64,000 nucleotides of DNA from Hymenobacter aerilatus (GCF_022921095.1 NZ_CP095053.1:1530501-1594500); one strand, 5' to 3'. Positions 1-8,571 are shown, counted from the first letter of the stretch. Translations and numbers: made by a program. The notes: a model not told the origin generated them from the sequence alone.

Positions 1-2
1 CC

Positions 3-89
3 ACGTTCACCAGTGGCAAGGCGCACATCTACTCATTTTGCGTGGCGGCTGATGGCATTATCGAGTACTATATCATCGTGCTACCATGA
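3..89 (+). CDS. 3' end of an upstream phage gene
   Basis: The reading frame is open from the window edge and ends with TGA at 87-89, overlapping the ATG of the next gene (ATGA). The 28 visible residues end in a hydrophobic, aromatic stretch (IIEYYIIVLP). The overlap implies translational coupling with the LamG-type gene. Product unknown; probably a tail or appendage protein given its neighbour. Confidence 0.5.
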   Translation, partial: TFTSGKAHIYSFCVAADGIIEYYIIVLP

Positions 90-763
90 GCCTTAGACGT
101 GCTTTTTTCGCGGGCCTGGCGCTAGCGCAAGCGCCGGTTGTGCCTATTGAAGCGGATGTGGCGTGGTCGCCAGCCTTTACGCAGAATGGGGCCATCCTCG
201 CCCCAGCGCGTATTGGTGAGGTATTGGGCACTAGCTCGTACACGTTCGAGTGTTGGCTCTATACCACGTTTCAAGACGGTTTTAGCTGGGTAGGCGGCTA
301 CGACGACGTAAGGAATCGCTTCTCCAGCCATATTCCCTTTCAGGGGCGCATCTATTTCGACAGCGGCGATATTACCAATGGAGGGCGGATGGAGTTCGGC
401 TATTTCGCACAGCTGATTCAAACGTGGAATCATATAGCCGTGCAGGTTGATACCGCCACTAATCAGATGCGGTTCTACCTGAATGGAGAGCTGTATTACC
501 AGCAAACCGGTATTTCGTTACGCCTGCCGACCAATGATGTACCATTTGTGTTCGGCTATCAAGGCCAATCCTACCTGAGCGAAATTCGCTACTGGGATCT
601 GATTCGCACGCCCCAGCAACTCAAAGCGGATATGGCTATCAGTTACGGTAACGGCGTCGGGCGTACAGGGCTACGCTTCTGCTGGCGCGGCAACGAGACG
701 GGCGAGACGGGTACACTGGTACGCGACCGGAGCGGCAACAATCTACATGCACTACTCAACTAA
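86..763 (+). CDS. LamG / concanavalin A-like lectin phage protein
   Basis: A 225-aa protein with a LamG-type jelly-roll fold. Residues about 45-175 show the family's layout: 'TFECWLYT' near the start of the domain, 'WNHIAVQVDT...MRFYLNGEL' in the middle, and 'LSEIRYWDLIRTPQQL' near the end. Such domains bind glycans and in phages sit on fibres or baseplates, so a role in host-surface binding is inferred. A short hydrophobic N-terminus (AFFAGLALAQA) looks signal-like, which is unusual for a virion protein. The gene overlaps the preceding stop codon and is 3 nt from the next gene. Confidence 0.7.
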   Translation: MSLRRAFFAGLALAQAPVVPIEADVAWSPAFTQNGAILAPARIGEVLGTSSYTFECWLYTTFQDGFSWVGGYDDVRNRFSSHIPFQGRIYFDSGDITNGGRMEFGYFAQLIQTWNHIAVQVDTATNQMRFYLNGELYYQQTGISLRLPTNDVPFVFGYQGQSYLSEIRYWDLIRTPQQLKADMAISYGNGVGRTGLRFCWRGNETGETGTLVRDRSGNNLHALLN

Positions 764-766
764 ACC

Positions 767-1279
767 ATGCTCACAGAATACACTAGCCAACCTATTAGCG
801 TCGACGTGATCGACTACGTGCGTGGCGCCACACGCTACCACCAAGTAGTGGTAAACCGCTCAATTTCCATTGTGAATAATGCGGACGGCTCCGTGACCGT
901 CACCATGCCGCTGGAAATTCACGCTTACGCGGTGAATGAGGATGGCAGCCGCGGCGAACGAATGCCGCACGCCGACCGCCGCGACACGTTGGTATCGGAG
1001 GCTGACCGTGCTGTAGACCCCGCCACTGGTGCTATGCGCTACCGCCGTCTGACTAGCACCACCTCCTACAACTACGCTACTGGCGAGGAGGAGGAAATAC
1101 CAGTGCCCGAGGGGCAGATACTAGGCGACTGGCTGGCATACCTGGAGGCCAAGCCAGAGCCGCTCATGCTACAAGGCAAGTTCTTGGCTGCCGTGCATGA
1201 TACGCAGGATGTGAACCTACGTCACCTGCGCGAGCAGTACATTCGCGACGCTGACGCCGCGCCTAGTCGTTTTCAATAA
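767..1279 (+). CDS. Hypothetical phage protein
   Basis: A 170-aa acidic protein without a motif I recognise. It has predicted beta-rich segments ('SISIVNNADGSVTVTMPLEI') and no signal peptide or membrane segment. It starts 3 nt after the LamG-type gene, and its TAA overlaps the next ATG by one base (TAATG), so the three genes form one translation-coupled unit. A virion or appendage role is inferred from position only. Confidence 0.6.
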   Translation: MLTEYTSQPISVDVIDYVRGATRYHQVVVNRSISIVNNADGSVTVTMPLEIHAYAVNEDGSRGERMPHADRRDTLVSEADRAVDPATGAMRYRRLTSTTSYNYATGEEEEIPVPEGQILGDWLAYLEAKPEPLMLQGKFLAAVHDTQDVNLRHLREQYIRDADAAPSRFQ

Positions 1280-1371
1280 TGCTAGAACTACCTGACGCTA
1301 CTGTGCCGGTATTGCTCGTTGCCCTCGTAGCCATGATAGCCGGCGCGGTCTGGAAGTCGCGCGCCAAGTAA
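1279..1371 (+). CDS. 30-aa single-span membrane peptide
   Basis: The ATG overlaps the preceding stop by one base. The 30 codons encode a short acidic start (MLELPDAT), about 16 hydrophobic residues (VPVLLVALVAMIAGAV) and a basic tail (WKSRAK), which is a typical single transmembrane peptide. A strong terminator follows at once, so it is the last gene of its transcript. The function is unknown; small membrane peptides of this form can be holin-like or exclusion factors, but nothing here decides it. Confidence 0.55.
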   Translation: MLELPDATVPVLLVALVAMIAGAVWKSRAK

Positions 1372-1377
1372 CTCGCA

Positions 1378-1408
1378 GCCGCCTGCTCACGGAGTAGGCG
1401 GCTTTTTT
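1378..1408 (+). terminator. Rho-independent terminator
   Basis: GCCGCCT and AGGCGGC form a 7-bp stem followed by six T. It closes the LamG-type transcript and abuts the next phage promoter. Confidence 0.85.
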
Positions 1409-1445
1409 GTGTCCTTTTTGCCGGCTCCGGCTGCCGGCAGCTTTG
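1409..1445 (+). promoter_or_regulatory. Phage late-type promoter copy 1
   Basis: GTGTCCTTTTT is followed by 18 bp and then CAGCTTTG. This copy differs from the other four in the last box (C in place of T) and in having 21 nt between the box and the ATG of the protease gene. Confidence 0.75.
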
Positions 1446-1466
1446 CATCACTATTTACCCAAGGTG

Positions 1467-2870
1467 ATGCGAATCAATACCCTTCTATCTGCTATTCTGC
1501 ATGGTGCGTTCCTCCTGGAAGGAGCGGCCATGCAGACATTTAATGCCCTGGCTGTGCAGGTGCTTACGGGTCAGATCCAAGCCTCGAGCTTCGAGGACGA
1601 AGAGGAGAAGGAGCCGGTAGCCGCTTGCTATGCCCTGACGCCGCACGCCGCGGGCCTGGGTATCATCGGGTATGGTTCGCTCGGTGAGGTGCCCGCCGGC
1701 TCGGTGGCCATCCACACCATCGCCGGCGTGATGCTGCCCGAGGACAGCTGGTTCACCGGCATGGGCACCCGCACCATTGGCCAGCGCATTCTGGCGGCCG
1801 ACGCGCACGAGAACATCATCGGCCACGTGGCCGTGTGGCGCACGCCCGGCGGCTCTACCATGGGCCTGGAGTCGTTCGCCAACATTATTGCTGGCACCAA
1901 GAAACCACTGGTCAGCTATGCCGAGCAGATGTGCTCAGCCGGCTACTGGGCTGGATCCAGTGCCAACGGGGGCATCGTCGTAGGGGGGCGCACGGCCATG
2001 ATTGGCAGCATCGGTACCAAGATCGAGTTCCTGGATTTCACCGGCTTCTACGAGAAGCTGGGTATCAAGCAAATCGGCGCCAACGCTACTGCCTCTACCA
2101 ACAAAAACGCTGCCTTCGACCAGCTCATTGCTGGCAATGCCAAACCGATCCAGCAGGAGCTACTGGATCCACTGAACGAGGTGTTTTTGAGCACCGTGCG
2201 CACCAACCGCGACGGCAAGCTCGACGCCAAGAAGGAGAAGGAACTGCTCTCCGGCATGGTCTACATCGGCCAGGCCAACGTCGACAACGGCCTGGGCGAC
2301 ATGCTCGGCACGCTCGACGACGCCGTGAACCTGGTTGCGCAGCTGGCTGAAGAAGCCAACGACGCCGGCACCAGTTCGGCCCAATCTGCCACCAATTCAA
2401 ACTCACATACCGTGTCGCTTTTCGCTAAGAAAACCGTGACGCTGGGCGCGGCTATGCTCGCCCTCGTCGCCAAAGAAACCGTGACGGCCGAAGCTGCCGC
2501 CGCCGCTAACGAGGACCTGGTTGCTGCCGGCATCACCGGCGCCGCCCTCATCACTGAGGCCCAGGAGCAAGCCTACGAGACCACTGCCCAGCAGCTCACC
2601 GAGGCCCAGGCTACCATCAAAGCCACCAACGACGCCCTGGCTGCTGCCGGCGCCACCGATATCGCCGCCCTAGTGAAGCAGCGCGACGAGTTCGAGGCCA
2701 AAGCTATCGAGTACGGCGCGAAGGATGGTGACACTGCCACCACCGCCGTGCGCAAGGATGGCAAAAGCGACGTGGAGACCCCTGACGCCGACGCCAGCCA
2801 GCAGCTGATTGACGAGCTGCCTCACAACAAGGCCCTCGACAACAACCCGCTGTTCGCGGCCGCCAAGTAG
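1467..2870 (+). CDS. Phage prohead protease (S49/SppA-like) with C-terminal scaffold-like region
   Basis: A 467-aa protein. Residues about 60-290 resemble the S49 (SppA/protein C) serine peptidases: a 'TPGGS' loop, the serine in 'MCSAGYWAGS', and 'GGRTAMIGSIGTK' after it. These enzymes mature the prohead by clipping scaffold and capsid. Residues about 310-467 are Ala/Glu-rich and helical, ending 'NNPLFAAAK', which fits a scaffold domain fused to the protease. The start at 1467 was chosen because upstream in-frame codons fall inside the promoter and terminator. The major capsid gene follows after 59 nt. Confidence 0.85.
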   Translation: MRINTLLSAILHGAFLLEGAAMQTFNALAVQVLTGQIQASSFEDEEEKEPVAACYALTPHAAGLGIIGYGSLGEVPAGSVAIHTIAGVMLPEDSWFTGMGTRTIGQRILAADAHENIIGHVAVWRTPGGSTMGLESFANIIAGTKKPLVSYAEQMCSAGYWAGSSANGGIVVGGRTAMIGSIGTKIEFLDFTGFYEKLGIKQIGANATASTNKNAAFDQLIAGNAKPIQQELLDPLNEVFLSTVRTNRDGKLDAKKEKELLSGMVYIGQANVDNGLGDMLGTLDDAVNLVAQLAEEANDAGTSSAQSATNSNSHTVSLFAKKTVTLGAAMLALVAKETVTAEAAAAANEDLVAAGITGAALITEAQEQAYETTAQQLTEAQATIKATNDALAAAGATDIAALVKQRDEFEAKAIEYGAKDGDTATTAVRKDGKSDVETPDADASQQLIDELPHNKALDNNPLFAAAK

Positions 2871-2929
2871 GCGCGCTAGACCTCGCCAACTAGAGAGCTC
2901 AACTACCTCATTCCCATATCACTACTGCA

Positions 2930-3916
2930 ATGACTATTGCAAACATTATCACCGAGTTCGGGGCGTATTACCTCAACAACGGTCAGAACGCTACCCGCCT
3001 GGTGCAGCTGCTGTTCCGTCCGGCCGTAACGTCGCTGCTGTTCACGCCGCGCGTGACCGACGACACCACCTACCAAGCCTCACAGACGCGCCTGGGCCGC
3101 ATCCTGCAGCCCTTCCACAAGAACTGGACGCCGCTGGGCGCCCTGGAGGCGCTGCCTATCGTCATCAAAAACTTCCGCTTGAAAGCGGATTTGGAGGAAA
3201 CTCCGGACGATCTGGAGGCCACGTGGTTGGGTTTCCTGGCCGGTGACGGCCTGGACCGCAAGACCTGGCCTTTCGTGCGCTGGTTCATCGAGGTGCACGC
3301 TTTGCCCCAGATCCAGGAAGATTACGAGCTGAACGAAATCTACCTGGGCGTGCGCGCTGAGCCTGACGGCAAGACCCCCGGCGCTGCTGGCACGGCCGTA
3401 GATGGCATCCGCAAACAGATCAACGACTTCGCTGGCTCTGGCCGCACCGAGCCGATGATCCTGGGCGCTATTCCTTCGGATCCAAAGGCGTTCTGCGAGT
3501 ACGTAGAGTCGATGGCCCACCAGACGGTGAAGCGCTACCGCAACGTGCCCATGTTCATGAACATGAACGAGGACCTGGCCCTGCGCTACGCCATCGGCCG
3601 CGACGCCAAGTACAACCTCACCACGACCTACACGCAGGGGGCGCCGACTCCGGACGCCAATAACCTGCTCACGACGGCCGTGCCGATCCAGCACGCTCGT
3701 CAGCGCGTGATTGGCCTGCCCTCCATGGGCGACTCGACCAAGATCTGGATGTCGCCGGCCGACAACATGATCCGTCTGGAGAAGAAAACCCAGAACGCGA
3801 ATCAGTTCCAGATTGAGAGCGTGGACCGCAAAGTGAAGCTGTTCACGGACTTCCGCAAGGGCACAGGCTTCCTGATGCCGGAGGCCATCTTCACCAACGA
3901 CCAGGACATCGACTAA
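2930..3916 (+). CDS. Major capsid protein
   Basis: A 328-aa protein directly after the prohead protease. It lacks signal or membrane segments, and its length and position fit a HK97-like coat protein. The C-terminal part (IWMSPADNMIRLEKK... FRKGTGFLMPEAIF) resembles the 'mark this residue, include this domain' style of Bacteroidota phage coat proteins. I do not see a confident motif, so the call depends on context. A hairpin follows 17 nt after the stop, which may set its high expression relative to downstream genes. Confidence 0.75.
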   Translation: MTIANIITEFGAYYLNNGQNATRLVQLLFRPAVTSLLFTPRVTDDTTYQASQTRLGRILQPFHKNWTPLGALEALPIVIKNFRLKADLEETPDDLEATWLGFLAGDGLDRKTWPFVRWFIEVHALPQIQEDYELNEIYLGVRAEPDGKTPGAAGTAVDGIRKQINDFAGSGRTEPMILGAIPSDPKAFCEYVESMAHQTVKRYRNVPMFMNMNEDLALRYAIGRDAKYNLTTTYTQGAPTPDANNLLTTAVPIQHARQRVIGLPSMGDSTKIWMSPADNMIRLEKKTQNANQFQIESVDRKVKLFTDFRKGTGFLMPEAIFTNDQDID

Positions 3917-3933
3917 ACGTCCACCTGCAGCAT

Positions 3934-3966
3934 GACCGACTCCTCACTAAAGGGGAGTCGGTCTTC
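3934..3966 (+). terminator. Hairpin after capsid gene (partial terminator or attenuator)
   Basis: GACCGACTCC pairs perfectly with GGAGTCGGTC (10 bp, 10-nt loop). Only a short TTCT follows, so termination may be incomplete, letting some transcription reach the small genes downstream, which have no promoter of their own that I can see. Confidence 0.6.
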
Positions 3967-4004
3967 TGTAACAACGCATCATTCAATTTCAAAGCCTTAC
4001 GACC

Positions 4005-4355
4005 GTGGGAGCTACTGCAAATACAAACAAAGAAGTTAAGAAAGAGGAGGTTACGCTGACGCCAGAGCAGGTAATCGAAAACCTGAAGGCCCAGTTAGCG
4101 GCGAAAGACGCCCAGATTGCGGAGCAGGAAACTGTGATCAGTGACCAGACCGAGGCGCTGAAGGCTGCCGAGGCCCAGGGCGCCGGTGCGCTGCCGGTGA
4201 TCAGCCACGAGGGCAAGCGCTACAAAGTAGTAGCTCGCAAGTTCAACGTGGATGGCGACACGGTAGAGGCCACGACGCTGAAGACCAACAAGGAGTTGGT
4301 GGCCAAGCTGATCGAGAAAGGTTCGGGCATCCTGAAGGAAATCGAAGCCAAGTAA
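4005..4355 (+). CDS. Coiled-coil small virion-associated protein
   Basis: A 116-aa protein starting at GTG. Residues about 15-60 form a charged heptad-like coiled coil (EQVIENLKAQLAAKDAQIAEQE), followed by a small domain with 'GKRYKVVARKFNVDG'. No signal or membrane segment is seen. It lies between the major capsid gene and a probable tail-tube-like protein, so a head or connector accessory role is inferred only from its place. Confidence 0.6.
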   Translation: MGATANTNKEVKKEEVTLTPEQVIENLKAQLAAKDAQIAEQETVISDQTEALKAAEAQGAGALPVISHEGKRYKVVARKFNVDGDTVEATTLKTNKELVAKLIEKGSGILKEIEAK

Positions 4356-4405
4356 GCAGCTGCTCTCATTCAATCAAGTACTCACGTCTTATCTATCCTA
4401 CAACT

Positions 4406-4978
4406 ATGGATTTAAGCAATTTAACGAGCCTGGGTGGTTTGGAGGGTGCAGATAACACCCCCGGCCTGCTCAACTATGTGCTCTGGGCACCAATTAGCTG
4501 GTTTGCGACTATTGCAAAAGCGCCCAAGTATGACCCGACGGCCGTACCAGGTACGTCGGCCATTATCGCCACCAAACACACGTTTAAGCCAGGGTTCGGT
4601 TTCATTCGCATCTACCTGACGCTGGACAGCAACGAGCTAAAGGGCAGCGTCGTGGGGGAGCGGGATGGTCGCGGCCAGAAAATCGAGCTAGAAGGCTTTC
4701 ACCCTGGCAACAAGGCCGCAGCCTTGGAGTTCTTCAACCTTGTGAAGAATATCGACGGCATCATGCTCGTGCCCGATGCCGATGGTACCTACGTGCAAGT
4801 AGGCGCTGATGGGCTGCCCGTGGAACTGGCTCCAGCCTACAACTCAGGTAAAATTTCTGGCGGTCGTCGTGGTATCACCGTGAAGGCCGAGTGCTACGCG
4901 GCTGGCATCAAACTCTACAGCGCTGATGTGGAGATGAAGCCAGGTGACCAGAGCCCCACGCAGACGCCTACTGCCTAA
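4406..4978 (+). CDS. Putative tail-tube or other virion structural protein
   Basis: A 190-aa beta-rich protein. It contains a long ordered region (GFIRIYLTLDSNELKGSVVGE, IDGIMLVPDADGTYVQVG, GRRGITVKAECYA) of a style seen in Bacteroidota phage tube-like or head-decoration proteins. I cannot name the family. The next gene starts 2 nt after its stop. Sited in the capsid transcript rather than with the tail genes, so a capsid-decoration role is an alternative. Confidence 0.5.
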   Translation: MDLSNLTSLGGLEGADNTPGLLNYVLWAPISWFATIAKAPKYDPTAVPGTSAIIATKHTFKPGFGFIRIYLTLDSNELKGSVVGERDGRGQKIELEGFHPGNKAAALEFFNLVKNIDGIMLVPDADGTYVQVGADGLPVELAPAYNSGKISGGRRGITVKAECYAAGIKLYSADVEMKPGDQSPTQTPTA

Positions 4979-4979
4979 G

Positions 4980-5213
4980 ATGGCCCTGAAATCTTTCCCT
5001 CAGCTCCGGCCGGAGGTAGCAGCCAAATACGAGGCGACCATTGTCCCCACTAGGATCGAGATCCAACGGTTGCGGCGTACAATCGATTTATGCACGTTGA
5101 CGCTGGCTGAGGCCGACGAGCTGGTGAAGGATCCTCAGTTCACCTACCTGGTCGCGAAGCAGCCACGTAAGGGCAAGCGCACCAAGAGTGCAACGACAGT
5201 AACCAATTCGTAA
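4980..5213 (+). CDS. Small basic hypothetical phage protein
   Basis: A 77-aa protein with a helical middle (TRIEIQRLRRTIDLCTLTLAEADELVKD) and a Lys/Arg-rich tail (KQPRKGKRTKS). The ATG at 4980 was chosen over an upstream in-frame ATG at 4944 because it falls just after the previous stop. It ends the capsid transcript before a strong terminator. Function unknown. Confidence 0.6.
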   Translation: MALKSFPQLRPEVAAKYEATIVPTRIEIQRLRRTIDLCTLTLAEADELVKDPQFTYLVAKQPRKGKRTKSATTVTNS

Positions 5214-5242
5214 AGGAACCGGATTGGTGAACCGAGGGAAAG

Positions 5243-5270
5243 GCCCCAGCCGCTTGGCTGGGGCTTTTTT
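5243..5270 (+). terminator. Rho-independent terminator
   Basis: GCCCCAGCC / GGCTGGGGC, 9-bp stem, 4-nt loop, six T. It ends the capsid block and is joined directly to promoter copy 2. Confidence 0.92.
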
Positions 5271-5307
5271 GCGTCCTTTTTCACCGAGGTAGCCGGCGGC
5301 AGTTTTG
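5271..5307 (+). promoter_or_regulatory. Phage late-type promoter copy 2
   Basis: GCGTCCTTTTT, 18 bp, CAGTTTTG; the next ATG begins after 4 nt, so the transcript is expected to start at or next to the AUG. The 18-bp spacer contains CACCGAGGTAG, almost identical to copy 4. Confidence 0.8.
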
Positions 5308-5311
5308 GGGC

Positions 5312-5476
5312 ATGAAACACAGAATCGCCCCCGCCAAACTCGCCATCGTGCAAACCCTCGACGGCCAGAAAGTTCGCATCGTGAAGACCGACCTGGTGCG
5401 CGAAAAAGTGCAGGTGAAGAACCTGGCCACCGGCCTGCCTTACTGGACTAATCCCGACCAGCTGCAGCCACTGTAA
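5312..5476 (+). CDS. 54-aa hypothetical phage protein
   Basis: A 54-codon gene (MKHRIAPAKLAIVQTLDGQK... LQPL) that opens the packaging transcript. It has a KOW/SH3-like flavour: short beta strands with 'GQKVRIVKTDLVREKVQVKNL'. Four nt separate it from the promoter box, giving a leaderless mRNA. Its TAA overlaps the next ATG by one base. Function unknown; it is probably coupled to the 220-aa gene. Confidence 0.65.
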   Translation: MKHRIAPAKLAIVQTLDGQKVRIVKTDLVREKVQVKNLATGLPYWTNPDQLQPL

Positions 5477-6138
5477 TGCTGACGGACGTGCAGACTTGGC
5501 TGCAGCAGCCGGCTGACTTCGCTGCCGGCGCCGCTCTGTATGCCGCCCATGGTACGAGCTCGGTATATCGGCAGCTCTTCGCCCGCGGCGAGACGAGCTA
5601 CAGCCGGCAGCTGCTCGTGCGTGAGCTGCAGGCCCTGGCCACGCGTGAGGCAGATGAAGCGCCAAAGTCGCCTACCCTGGAAATCGTGGTTTCTGCGCCG
5701 GTAGTGCCGTTTACGGCGCCCGAACCGCAGAAGTCGCCTACCCCTACAACGTCGGCGTCTGAGGAAAGCGTGCGCAAAGTGCGTGCGCAACTGAAAGCCC
5801 TACGCGACGAGCGCAGCCAAACGCACGCGCAGCTCACGGCGCCGCGCCTGGCCCGGAAGGACCGGCTGCAGCTGGCCCTGCGCATCCTCGATATCGGCGA
5901 CGAGGTGCTGGCTGCGGAGGAGCGCCTGGCCTACGTGCAGCAGCATGGCCAGCTGCCGCCCGGCCCAGTGGCCACCGCTGATGTGACCGATGCCGGTGAG
6001 CTGCGCCGCCGGCTCGACAACCTGGTGGCCCTGCGCAGCAAGGTGCGCAAGCGTCCCGACCGCGCGGTCGAATTGCCGCAGATCGAGGCTGATATCCAAC
6101 TAATCCGAGAAAAACTAACGGCTATTGTACGTGTCTGA
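5476..6138 (+). CDS. Hypothetical helical phage protein
   Basis: A 220-aa protein with an N-terminal helical part, a Pro/Thr/Ser-rich linker at about residues 62-92 (PFTAPEPQKSPTPTT), and a C-terminal charged coiled coil (VRKVRAQLKALRDERSQ, then LRRRLDNLVALRSKVRKR). It sits just upstream of the terminase genes and overlaps the small subunit gene. A packaging accessory or DNA-binding role is possible but not shown. Confidence 0.6.
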   Translation: MLTDVQTWLQQPADFAAGAALYAAHGTSSVYRQLFARGETSYSRQLLVRELQALATREADEAPKSPTLEIVVSAPVVPFTAPEPQKSPTPTTSASEESVRKVRAQLKALRDERSQTHAQLTAPRLARKDRLQLALRILDIGDEVLAAEERLAYVQQHGQLPPGPVATADVTDAGELRRRLDNLVALRSKVRKRPDRAVELPQIEADIQLIREKLTAIVRV

Positions 6139-6817
6139 ATTAGTGCCAAAAAATCTACCCGGTGCGCAGGACGTGATTCTGCACAAGTCCACGGCCGTGG
6201 AGCGCATCTACGCGGCCAGTATCAACGAGGCCAACGGAGAAGGCCCTGGGCTGAAGGCGTTGTCGCCGGCCGACCAGCTGGTCAACCAGCAGATCGAGGC
6301 GGCGTACGCGCTGCTCTCGAACTACCACACCTTCGACCAGGCCTGGCCCCTGCTGGCGAAGCAGTTCGATATCAGTCGCGCCACGTGCTACCGGCGGCTG
6401 GCCGACGCGCAAAACCTGATGGGCGACCTGAAAAAGGTACGCAAAGAGGGCCGAAAGGCCATCCTGATGGAGTTTGCGCGCAAGATTCTGCAGTTGGCCC
6501 TCTCGCAGCGCCCACCCGATACGCGGGCGGCATTGGCGGCCATGAAGTTCGAAGCCAACGTGGCTGGCCTTATGCGGGCCGATTCGGGCCAGGAGGAAGC
6601 GGCCGGCGTAGGTGGTGGCAATACCAGCTACGTGATTAATCTGACTGTGGAAGGCCGCAAACCGCGCACTATCAACCTGATGGATCCAGAGAGCATTCAG
6701 GATACCGACTACGAGTTGATCCAGGAGGCCGTGCAGGGGAGTGTGTTCGATGGCAACATGATGGCCAAGATGATCGAGGAGCGGCGCGAGGAGGGCGGCA
6801 CTGATGGTAATCGTTGA
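6131..6817 (+). CDS. Terminase small subunit (putative)
   Basis: About 228 aa, overlapping the large terminase gene by 14 nt. Residues about 50-105 contain a helix-turn-helix-like segment (WPLLAKQFDISRATCYRRLADAQNLMG), as expected for the subunit that recognises the packaging site; the C-terminal third is acidic, as in partners that bind the large subunit. A start at GTG 6131 is preferred, with TTG 6125 possible; both overlap the preceding gene. The family is assigned by the HTH, size and position. Confidence 0.75.
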   Translation: MSELVPKNLPGAQDVILHKSTAVERIYAASINEANGEGPGLKALSPADQLVNQQIEAAYALLSNYHTFDQAWPLLAKQFDISRATCYRRLADAQNLMGDLKKVRKEGRKAILMEFARKILQLALSQRPPDTRAALAAMKFEANVAGLMRADSGQEEAAGVGGGNTSYVINLTVEGRKPRTINLMDPESIQDTDYELIQEAVQGSVFDGNMMAKMIEERREEGGTDGNR

Positions 6818-8504
6818 CCAAATCAAGCTCAAGTTTAACCAGCCGCAACTGCGCTACGTCACCGCGCCGCGCAAAAAGGAGGGCGTCAGCATCTGGGGTA
6901 GGGGAACGGGCAAGTCGACGATTATCGCATGGGATATTCACGAAATCGTGCAGACGATGCCCCGTTCGTGCTGGGTAATTGTGGGGAGCACCTACAAACA
7001 GGTACTCACGCGCACCCTGCCCTCGACGATTGCCGGCCTGGAGGCCCTGGGCTACAAACTAGACCGGGATTTCTACGTCGGGCGCCATCCACCGCCCTCC
7101 AAGCTGTTTGATCGGCCCATCCAAGGGCCGCTGAAGTACGACCACTTCATTATTTTCAAGAACGGCACCGGGTTTCACCTGGTGTCGCTTGATGCCGGTG
7201 GTTCGGCCTCACGTGGTCTGAACGTAGACGGTTTTATCGGTGATGAGGCCCTGCTATTCAACAAAGAAAAGCTCGACGCCGACTTGTCGGCTACCAACCG
7301 CGGCAACGGGCAGTATTTCGGCAAAAATCCGAAGCACCACGGTGTTTTCCTGTTTTCGTCAATGCCCTGGGGCGACCAGGGGCGCTGGCTGCTGGACAAG
7401 AGCAAATACTACGAAAAGGACGGTATTGACCTCAACGAGCGGCAAAACGAACTGATTGCGGCGCAGGTGCGCTTTATCGACGCCGAAACGGACGAGGAGC
7501 GCCTGCACATCTGGCGGGAACAGGTGGTGAAGCTGATGATGGACATCCGCTATTACCCCAGTGCGGCCACCAAGGGCAGTTTCTATTCGGAGGCCAACGC
7601 GTTCGATAATATCCAGAACCTGGGCCTGCAGTACTTGCTGGATCAGCGCCGGTTCATGACCGACTTCACGTTCATGGTCGAAATCATGAACCGGCGGCCC
7701 ACGACGGTGGAGGGTGGTTTCTACCCCAAACTCAACCAGGCCCGCCACGTGGTAGCAGCGGATGCGGACGACTATATCCTGGGGCTGGAGTACAACCTGA
7801 AGAAGCTCTCGGCCGCCGGTGGACCACAGAAACTAGGCGATAAGGACTTGTCCGATAGCCGGGGTGATGGGGACTGCCGCAGTCACCTACCCCTGGTAGG
7901 GGCCGTAGACTGGGGTGGTAAAATCTCGGTGCTCACAGTAGGCCAGAAGCACGACGACGTACGGGAGTACCGCATGCTCAAGGGCATGTACGTCAAGCAC
8001 CCCAAGATGGTGAGTGACCTGGCCAACGACTTCTGTGACTACTATCAATACCAGCTGCGTAAGGAGTTGATCTTCCTGGAGGATGCCGAGTGGGGTAACA
8101 ACCGCAACCCCAATAGCCCCTGGACGCTGAACGAGACGTTCATCAAGGTGCTGCAGAGTAGGGGCTGGAGAGTGAGCCGGGCCAACCTGGGACGTGTACC
8201 TGGCCATCCTACCCGCTACCTGGTCGCGCAGGAGATTCTGGAGGAGAAGGATCCTCGTCGCTACCGCATGCGCTTCAACAAGGTCAACACCAAGGACGTG
8301 GTGCAGGCCATGCTGCTGGCGCCCGTAGGGCAGGATACCAAGGGCAATATCTCGAAGATCAAGAAGAGTGAACGGAACGAGAGCTTCCCCCAGGAGCACG
8401 CGACCCACTTCACGGATACCGTGGATCTGCACATGCTCTACATCGGTACCGAGGTGCTACTCACCACGCCTGACTTCAGTAGCATCATCATCACGTCACG
8501 ATGA
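6804..8504 (+). CDS. Terminase large subunit
   Basis: A 566-aa ATPase-nuclease that drives DNA into proheads. A Walker A motif is visible at about residue 32 (GRGTGKST) and a Walker B-like 'VDGFIGDEALLF' at about residue 140. A C-terminal RuvC/RNase H-like nuclease begins near residue 370 (GAVDWGGKISVLTVG), with an acidic residue in the position of the first metal ligand; 'LIFLEDAEWG' fits the second. Immediately after the stop codon lies the phased GTGACA array, which may be its packaging site. Confidence 0.92.
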   Translation: MVIVDQIKLKFNQPQLRYVTAPRKKEGVSIWGRGTGKSTIIAWDIHEIVQTMPRSCWVIVGSTYKQVLTRTLPSTIAGLEALGYKLDRDFYVGRHPPPSKLFDRPIQGPLKYDHFIIFKNGTGFHLVSLDAGGSASRGLNVDGFIGDEALLFNKEKLDADLSATNRGNGQYFGKNPKHHGVFLFSSMPWGDQGRWLLDKSKYYEKDGIDLNERQNELIAAQVRFIDAETDEERLHIWREQVVKLMMDIRYYPSAATKGSFYSEANAFDNIQNLGLQYLLDQRRFMTDFTFMVEIMNRRPTTVEGGFYPKLNQARHVVAADADDYILGLEYNLKKLSAAGGPQKLGDKDLSDSRGDGDCRSHLPLVGAVDWGGKISVLTVGQKHDDVREYRMLKGMYVKHPKMVSDLANDFCDYYQYQLRKELIFLEDAEWGNNRNPNSPWTLNETFIKVLQSRGWRVSRANLGRVPGHPTRYLVAQEILEEKDPRRYRMRFNKVNTKDVVQAMLLAPVGQDTKGNISKIKKSERNESFPQEHATHFTDTVDLHMLYIGTEVLLTTPDFSSIIITSR

Positions 8505-8571
8505 GTGACAGTGTAGTGACATTATGGTGACAGTGCAGTGACATTATGGTGACAGTGCAGTGACATCCTGG
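8505..8571 (+). repeat. Six GTGACA hexamers at exact 11-bp spacing
   Basis: GTGACA starts at 8505, 8516, 8527, 8538, 8549 and 8560. Read another way it is three copies of a 22-bp unit (TGACAGTGCAGTGACATTATGG) in which GTGACAGTGYA and GTGACATTATG alternate. All six sites face roughly the same side of the helix, as in iteron-type arrays. It is non-coding: the frames break quickly. Position after terL and near the HTH-bearing small terminase suggests a packaging (pac/cos) site or an operator. Confidence 0.85.

Noticed and set aside
8501..8530. Nine-codon frame inside the GTGACA array
   Set aside because: It is a by-product of the 11-bp repeat and stops after nine codons.
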